Of a DNA stretch of 8,446 nucleotides, positions 4,240 to 8,446 are shown one piece after another (position 1 is the first letter of the stretch; every line of letters begins with the position of its first letter). The stretch comes from Alphaproteobacteria bacterium (GTDB taxonomy: Bacteria > Pseudomonadota > Alphaproteobacteria > UBA1280 > UBA12223). The translations under genes were made by a program, and so were the position numbers. The notes under the pieces were generated by a model, which had not been told where the DNA came from, did no database searches, and saw only the letters and a program-made list of their open reading frames with translations. The stretch spans positions 1 through 8,446 of the forward strand of contig DMEM01000169.1 of the NCBI GenBank assembly GCA_003450915.1, written 5' to 3'.

Positions 4240-5007
4240 TTGACTGACCATAATGCAAAAACAGACTATAGCAACTTACTATCTACAGAAAAAATGGCTT
4301 GTTTTAACAGCAACTTTCCTAATGCCCCTTTTAAAAGCTACTTATTAAATGTAGAAATATCTAAACATTTTTTTGTATGGTTACATTTTTTCGAAATTAC
4401 TTTAAGAAATAGAATTTCAACGCACTTAAATAAACATTGGCCAGACTGGTATATGCCAGAGTCTTACTTTTGCAATGAAATTTTAACAAAAAAACACAAA
4501 AGTAAAATTAAATACGCCCATACTAAATTTTTAGAAAATGATAAAAATGATGGCAAAACAATAACTGTTAATAATGTTATCTCTGATTTAAGTTTTGGTT
4601 TTTGGACAGCGATGTTCAATGAAAAGTACCACAAGAAAATATGGATGCATACAAAACATAAAAAAGTATTTTATAATACAAAAATGACAAAGCTTCATGA
4701 TATATCTATGAATTTATCTATGATAAGTGATGACTTAAATAGTATAAGAGAAATTAGAAATAGAATAATGCATTGTGAACAAATAATTAGCCACGCACCT
4801 GAATTGCAAATGAAAAATATAATTCGTTACTTGTCATCTATTATTCCAAACAAAGATATTAGTATAATCTGCGATATAAAAGAAATTGCTCAAGATAAAG
4901 AGCTTGACAAATCTTTTAGTGAGTTAAGCATGTTAAAAAGCTGTGATGATCTTAAATTTAATATTTCATGGAGCTCAGAGCACTTCAGAACTTTAAAAAA
5001 TAATTAA
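4240..5007 (+). CDS. abiF: AbiF/Abi_2-family HEPN protein, probable RNA-regulated abortive-infection toxin
   Basis: This 255-residue protein has the order of conserved blocks of the Abi_2 (AbiF/AbiD) family. These are YSNLLSTEKMACF at the start, a helical block with KSYLLNVEISKHFFVWLHFFEITLRNRI (E52, R56-N57), then SDLSFGFWTAMFNEKYHKKIW (115-135), and near residue 167 NSIREIRNRIMHCEQI. The last holds the HEPN RNase motif R173-x4-H178. Family members act in phage exclusion, and HEPN domains commonly cut RNA. Translation begins at TTG, supported by AAGGAAC at 4224-4230 and by the conserved N-terminal block. Two copies of a structured RNA precede it, which suggests a toxin controlled by RNA. It is cargo placed between the early and late phage blocks and overlaps the convergent nuclease gene by 23 bp. 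The usual His-His-Glu after the motif is H178-C179-E180 here. Confidence 0.85.
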   Translation: MTDHNAKTDYSNLLSTEKMACFNSNFPNAPFKSYLLNVEISKHFFVWLHFFEITLRNRISTHLNKHWPDWYMPESYFCNEILTKKHKSKIKYAHTKFLENDKNDGKTITVNNVISDLSFGFWTAMFNEKYHKKIWMHTKHKKVFYNTKMTKLHDISMNLSMISDDLNSIREIRNRIMHCEQIISHAPELQMKNIIRYLSSIIPNKDISIICDIKEIAQDKELDKSFSELSMLKSCDDLKFNISWSSEHFRTLKNN

Positions 5008-5335
5008 CTATAGCTTTAAACTGTTCTTTATTTCTAGCAATATAATAATTAAAACCAAGGGATTTGGCAATTTGTTCAAATCTCTTTTGACTTGGCAACT
5101 GAGGCTTATTTCCATCTTTCATCTCTATATAAACCGTTGTACCACCCGACACTATTAAAACTAAGTCTGAAACACCCGCTCTAAGCCCTTCTGCTTTCAT
5201 TATCCTAGCTTCAGAAGGTTTTCTATAGCCGCCATTTGGTACAGAATATAAAAAAGCCTGTGTCTTGTCGATATTTCTATCGAACCATTTAACACAAGCT
5301 ATTTGTAATTTAGATTCTTCGTGATTTTTCTTCAC
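4985..5335 (-). CDS. VRR-NUC domain nuclease
   Basis: This 116-residue protein is a stand-alone VRR-NUC domain of the PD-(D/E)xK nuclease superfamily. Visible landmarks are EESKLQIACVKWF (E7, Q11), the NGG turn (34-36), AEGLRAGVSDLVL with D57, VYIEMK with E71 and K73, and PSQKRFEQIAKSLG with Q83. D57, E71, K73 and Q83 are the expected metal-binding and catalytic set. Such phage nucleases are thought to cut branched or replicating DNA, possibly junctions before packaging. The start is GTG 5335, directly behind the TAA of the upstream small gene (TAAGTG), so translation is probably coupled. It is the last gene of the late operon, and its 3' end overlaps the abiF-like gene on the other strand by 23 bp. 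Confidence 0.88.
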   Translation of the reverse strand: MKKNHEESKLQIACVKWFDRNIDKTQAFLYSVPNGGYRKPSEARIMKAEGLRAGVSDLVLIVSGGTTVYIEMKDGNKPQLPSQKRFEQIAKSLGFNYYIARNKEQFKAIVNYFLKF

Positions 5336-5413
5336 TTATTTAATCTTGCCTTTTGCTTTACCTACATAATAAGCAACAACAAATACTAAACAAATTCCTA
5401 TAATTAACTGCAT
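5336..5413 (-). CDS. Small 25-residue membrane peptide
   Basis: The ORF begins ATG 5413 and ends TAA 5338-5336, directly abutting the nuclease GTG. The peptide MQLIIGICLVFVVAYYVGKA followed by KGKIK is one transmembrane helix with a basic tail, which by the positive-inside rule would face the cytoplasm. It fills an otherwise empty gap in the late operon. The ribosome binding site is weak (AAAG before the ATG). A role in lysis is possible from position but not shown. Confidence 0.45.
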   Translation of the reverse strand: MQLIIGICLVFVVAYYVGKAKGKIK

Positions 5414-5425
5414 ATCTTTAACTTT

Positions 5426-5680
5426 CTATTGAGCGTTAGGATTGTTTGCTGCTTTACCTGAGTTAAAGGCAATTTTGTTAGCAAATTTCATAACTTTGTT
5501 ATATGGCCCTCTAAGTTTACCAATACGCATACCTAAAAACATAGAATCTTTTGTAATGCTATCAGGTAGTACTTTAGACATTGCAGAACAAACAGTACAT
5601 AGTGTTGTATATGCTGTGTAACCAATTAATGGAATTAATGTAGTTGGTTGACTTACTAAGTTAGTGATTGATTCTTCCAT
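5426..5680 (-). CDS. Hypothetical small membrane-associated late protein
   Basis: This 84-residue protein starts at ATG 5680 behind an excellent AAGGAGA site (about 5687-5693). It has one hydrophobic segment, about residues 13-33 (TTLIPLIGYTAYTTLCTV), then a basic C-terminal half (MRIGKLRGPYNKVMKFANK) ending Asn-rich. It follows the endolysin-like gene by 17 bp in the same operon. Proteins of this size and layout next to an endolysin may be holins or accessory lysis proteins, but I recognise no specific family. Confidence 0.7.
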   Translation of the reverse strand: MEESITNLVSQPTTLIPLIGYTAYTTLCTVCSAMSKVLPDSITKDSMFLGMRIGKLRGPYNKVMKFANKIAFNSGKAANNPNAQ

Positions 5681-5697
5681 AATATATTCTCCTTATT

Positions 5698-6153
5698 TTA
5701 ATATAGTTCATTATAGTTTGCTATATACTCCTCAGGCTTTCCTTTTCCTGATGGCGTATTATAGTTCTTTTTCCAATACATTGACTGACCTTTAGGACTT
5801 TGGGGAATTGCACCTTTACATCTGTAATAGTGAACTCTACACATTGCAGTTTGGAAATATAAATTACCTTTTAGATTTTCTTCTAATGTTTGTTTGTCAT
5901 TGTAGAAACTAAAGACTCTGCCATATAATTCAGGTCTGTATTTAAGATAATTATTAATAATATCCTTAGCTGTATCAGGTTCCATTTGATAGATACCTAA
6001 TGCAGGCCCTCCTCCTATTTGCTTAATAAACCTACCACCTCTGCTTTCTTGGCAACAAGTTCCTATAACAAGCTCAATAGCTTCAACAGAATACATCTTA
6101 AGAACTTGTAAAACAGGTTCAATAATATATTTTTTAAGTTGATATAGATCCAT
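5698..6153 (-). CDS. Lytic-transglycosylase/lysozyme-like endolysin
   Basis: The 151-residue product has a goose-lysozyme/SLT-like core. It has GTCCQESRGG with the likely catalytic Glu36 (numbering from ATG 6153), then GGGPALGIYQMEPDTA (47-62), equivalent to the 'GLmQimPaTA' motif of soluble lytic transglycosylases. Near the end is YWKKNYNTPSGKG (126-138), a motif found in a family of phage proteins of this type. It would cleave the glycan strands of peptidoglycan for host lysis or, given its place right after the tail gene, could help DNA entry. No signal peptide is seen. ATG 6153 is preferred to GTG 6156, since AGGAG is eight bases upstream and the start overlaps the previous stop as TGATG. 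Confidence 0.75.
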   Translation of the reverse strand: MDLYQLKKYIIEPVLQVLKMYSVEAIELVIGTCCQESRGGRFIKQIGGGPALGIYQMEPDTAKDIINNYLKYRPELYGRVFSFYNDKQTLEENLKGNLYFQTAMCRVHYYRCKGAIPQSPKGQSMYWKKNYNTPSGKGKPEEYIANYNELY

Positions 6154-6437
6154 CACTTTTTCTCCTGTAATAACTTTTTAATATCAGATTGAATAGTTTT
6201 TAATGAGCCTTTAAGCTCAGATGTATTATCTTTAATAGTGTCTTTAATTTCTGAAATATCTGCTCTATAGTCAGATTTTAATACATATTTTTCAGGCAAT
6301 GATAATAGAGAAAAGAATGCCCAAGACCCTAAAAGGCTTGAAACACCTAAAATTATAGTAATTAAAGCCCCTATTAATATCTTTGTTCCTTCACTCATAC
6401 TTTCACCCTGTTTTACTAGACTATCTACATATTCCAT
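6153..6437 (-). CDS. Membrane plus coiled-coil protein, holin-like candidate
   Basis: From ATG 6437 the protein has 94 residues. It has a short polar N-terminus, one strong transmembrane segment at about 19-46 (ILIGALITIILGVSSLLGSW), then LPEKYVLKSDYRADISEIKD and a charged C-terminal helix of coiled-coil type. The layout, between the tail gene and the endolysin, suggests a holin-like or lysis-accessory protein, but no family is certain. ATG 6437 lies just after the tail gene's stop (TAATATG), suggesting coupling. A second ATG at 6398 (MSEGTKIL, 81 residues) has AGGGTGA before it and may be the real start. The frame is open back to 6605, but that part only overlaps the tail gene in another frame. 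Confidence 0.7.
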   Translation of the reverse strand: MEYVDSLVKQGESMSEGTKILIGALITIILGVSSLLGSWAFFSLLSLPEKYVLKSDYRADISEIKDTIKDNTSELKGSLKTIQSDIKKLLQEKK

Positions 6438-6438
6438 A

Positions 6439-8446
6439 TTACACACATTCCGTTGTTGGTGTTTCTTCATATACTCTAGAATCATCAATATTTGCTGAAA
6501 TTTGAATAGTGTATTCATCTTTAGGAATAATAGATAATACCTTTGCATATATTTCTGTTTCTTTTGCTTCTCCGAAAATAAAATAAGTTTTTTCCATTTC
6601 ATCACCTGTATAAATATCTACATTTGGAGACTCTAGCAACTTAACCTGATTTTCAATTAAATCAGCACTTTTAACAACTTCTATAGATTTTTTAGCTACA
6701 CCGTATTTATCTCTTAGAGAAATAAAATATTGTTTACCTTCTTCAAAGTTTATTATTTCACTTAATGTTAAAAAATGCTCTGTTTTATTAGTTTCTTCAT
6801 CTACTTTAATAACTTTAGTAAAATGTTCTAAAATAACACCATCAATACCCCATTGAGGCATTGGATAGCTAAGTTTAATTAATGAACCAATACTTGGAAT
6901 AGAGCCCTCAAGCTCTGTTGTAAATGTAACTAACTTTCTTCTATACTTATTTGTTTTTAAGAAATATTGAGCCTGTCTAATTGCTTGTTCTTTATTTGTA
7001 ATACCGAACATTGTCATTTGAGTTCTTTTTGTTTTTTTAGATCCAGGCAATGTTACATCTATAGTTTTTTGAGTCCATGTTCTTTCATCAAAGTATGCAG
7101 CTTCAACATAATCTATTGTTTCAGATGTTGGCAATAAAAACTTAATGCTTAAACTATCTTTAATAATGTTTCTTGATGTAAACATCATAGACTCTAAATC
7201 CTCGAAACTATCTCGTACAAAATCAATTGTATTAAGATTATGATAAATAATAGTTCTACTTGCCTTGCCAACTCTATCAAGCATTTCTTGTAGCTTTAAT
7301 CTACTATCAAAAACAGCATTAAAGCTATCTCCTTCTAATTGGTACTCTTGATCTAAGTGATATAGCTGGTTTAAATTAATATTTTCATCAGGAATATTTC
7401 CGCAATAGCTAGATCTACAAATATCAGCTAAGGCCCATGCAATTGAATTAGTTGGAACTGGCTCACTCCAACCTGTTTGTGGATGCCATGTAGGTAATTT
7501 TCTAGTAACAATAAAGTTAACCTTTTTAGATGTTTGAGCGCTTAAGTTATCTGTAGCTAACATTTTCATTGCTACTAAAGTCATGTCTTTATATTTAACG
7601 TCTGTTGCTAAATAACCTTTTAAGGCAGACCATGTTATAGCTGTACTTTCTCTAGGACTTGTTGATTCTGCAGCTAACCTTTTTGCTCTTACCTCATAAC
7701 GACCTTCAGGAACTATTGCCTTAAATGTTCTTCTTACTTGTTTAGCTTGTGTAGCTGATATTTTTTCTGAAATAACTGTAAAAAATTCACCTATAGGGTT
7801 ACCTTCATCATCAATTTGTCTTGCTTCAATTAAAATATCTACAGATCTTTCATCTAAGCCACCCGTATTGTTATTGTAATACATCCCTGAGGGTGCAATT
7901 AAATCAACTTCAATAGCATCAATTACTGAATCAGGCTTATTCAAAGTAAAAGCTCCCTGATACTCATCATGTTTTAATGTTTGACCTGTTACCTCTTTAG
8001 CAAGTACTACATTATGGTTAAACTTTGTTATTGGCTGATTAGGCTCTATAATTTCATACTCTATACATTTAAAGTTTTCTATAGGAGTATCTTCAATTCT
8101 AATTTTTTCAATATCATATTCTCCTAAACCAACTACAAATAATTGGTAAAGGTATAGGTCATCGTTAGTATTGTCATATTGCGTATAAGGAATAGCACCT
8201 AAATCTGGGTAAAGCATATGACGGCCATAACTAATAGTTACAGCATCGCCTACCCTTGCTGTATTTCCTTGAGATGTTAAAGAATATGTAGGAGACTCTT
8301 TTTCTGTATAGTTAACACCAGCTATTTTAGGAACTGGTGGTGGTAATAATGCATTAACAGCAAAAGAACCTGCTATATAAGTTACAGCATAAACACCTGC
8401 ATATACTGCAGCAGCTGCCAAACCTGCTGTACCGGTTGCCGCTACA
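6439..8446 (-). CDS. Lambda J-like tail tip / host-specificity protein (N-terminus beyond window)
   Basis: At least 669 residues are visible, and the frame is open to the right edge, so the true start lies outside. An internal TTG at 8421 is not a convincing start. The visible start is Ala/Gly-rich and hydrophobic (AAAAVYAGVYAVTYIAGSF) and leads to NALLPPPVP, as in J-type central tail proteins. Then come ARVGDAVTISYGRHMLYPD, a beta-rich middle, a region with YKDMTLVAMKMLATDNL and NSIAWALADIC, and a segment like the phage-tail_3 domain (MLDRVGKASRTIIYH, then YVEAAYFDERTW). J-like proteins form the tail tip and contact the host receptor, usually through the C-terminus. At about 670 residues it is shorter than lambda J (over 1100) and lacks its fibronectin-like C-terminal repeats. 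It stops just before the membrane-protein gene. Confidence 0.85.
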   Translation of the reverse strand, partial: VAATGTAGLAAAAVYAGVYAVTYIAGSFAVNALLPPPVPKIAGVNYTEKESPTYSLTSQGNTARVGDAVTISYGRHMLYPDLGAIPYTQYDNTNDDLYLYQLFVVGLGEYDIEKIRIEDTPIENFKCIEYEIIEPNQPITKFNHNVVLAKEVTGQTLKHDEYQGAFTLNKPDSVIDAIEVDLIAPSGMYYNNNTGGLDERSVDILIEARQIDDEGNPIGEFFTVISEKISATQAKQVRRTFKAIVPEGRYEVRAKRLAAESTSPRESTAITWSALKGYLATDVKYKDMTLVAMKMLATDNLSAQTSKKVNFIVTRKLPTWHPQTGWSEPVPTNSIAWALADICRSSYCGNIPDENINLNQLYHLDQEYQLEGDSFNAVFDSRLKLQEMLDRVGKASRTIIYHNLNTIDFVRDSFEDLESMMFTSRNIIKDSLSIKFLLPTSETIDYVEAAYFDERTWTQKTIDVTLPGSKKTKRTQMTMFGITNKEQAIRQAQYFLKTNKYRRKLVTFTTELEGSIPSIGSLIKLSYPMPQWGIDGVILEHFTKVIKVDEETNKTEHFLTLSEIINFEEGKQYFISLRDKYGVAKKSIEVVKSADLIENQVKLLESPNVDIYTGDEMEKTYFIFGEAKETEIYAKVLSIIPKDEYTIQISANIDDSRVYEETPTTECV

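Noticed and set aside
6438..6605. Upstream extension of the membrane/coiled-coil protein to 6605
   Set aside because: It lies fully inside the tail gene in another frame, is Lys/Leu-rich as expected of out-of-frame AT-rich DNA, and a start with a better context exists at 6437 or 6398.

Overview
The window is part of an AT-rich temperate phage or prophage. The host is probably a proteobacterium: the single-strand binding protein remnant has a proteobacterial-type acidic tail, and the tail gene is of the lambda J type. The host cannot be named from the sequence. Two gene blocks converge near 5.0 kb. Strong AAGGAG-type ribosome binding sites, short gaps and stop/start overlaps show that each block is an operon.

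The plus-strand block (1-3876) is the early or replication region. In order it holds the end of an unknown gene, an unknown gene with a clamp-binding-like motif, a replication initiator, an unknown gene in the helicase-loader position, a stand-alone acyl carrier protein, a possible sliding-clamp-like protein, a 28-residue membrane peptide, a YopX-family protein, and a decayed fragment of an ssb gene. The initiator is split into two frames at an 11-bp tandem repeat followed by AT-rich DNA, which resembles a lambda-O-type origin inside the initiator gene. The clamp-like gene also has a frame break, at a run of seven A. An inverted-repeat terminator (3883-3907) closes the block.

The accessory locus (3919-5007) is the most interesting part. 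A perfect 77-bp sequence that can fold into a compact RNA occurs twice (3919-3995 and 4129-4205). It lies directly upstream of a 255-residue Abi_2/AbiF-type protein with a HEPN R-x4-H motif (R173/H178), started by TTG. This looks like an RNA-regulated HEPN toxin or abortive-infection module carried as phage cargo. A good sigma70-like promoter (4058-4087) precedes the second copy.

The minus-strand block (8446 down to 4985) is late genes: a large lambda-J-like tail tip or host-specificity protein that enters from the right edge, a membrane plus coiled-coil protein (holin-like candidate), a lytic-transglycosylase-like endolysin, two small membrane-protein candidates, and a VRR-NUC nuclease whose 3' end overlaps the 3' end of the abiF-like gene by 23 bp.
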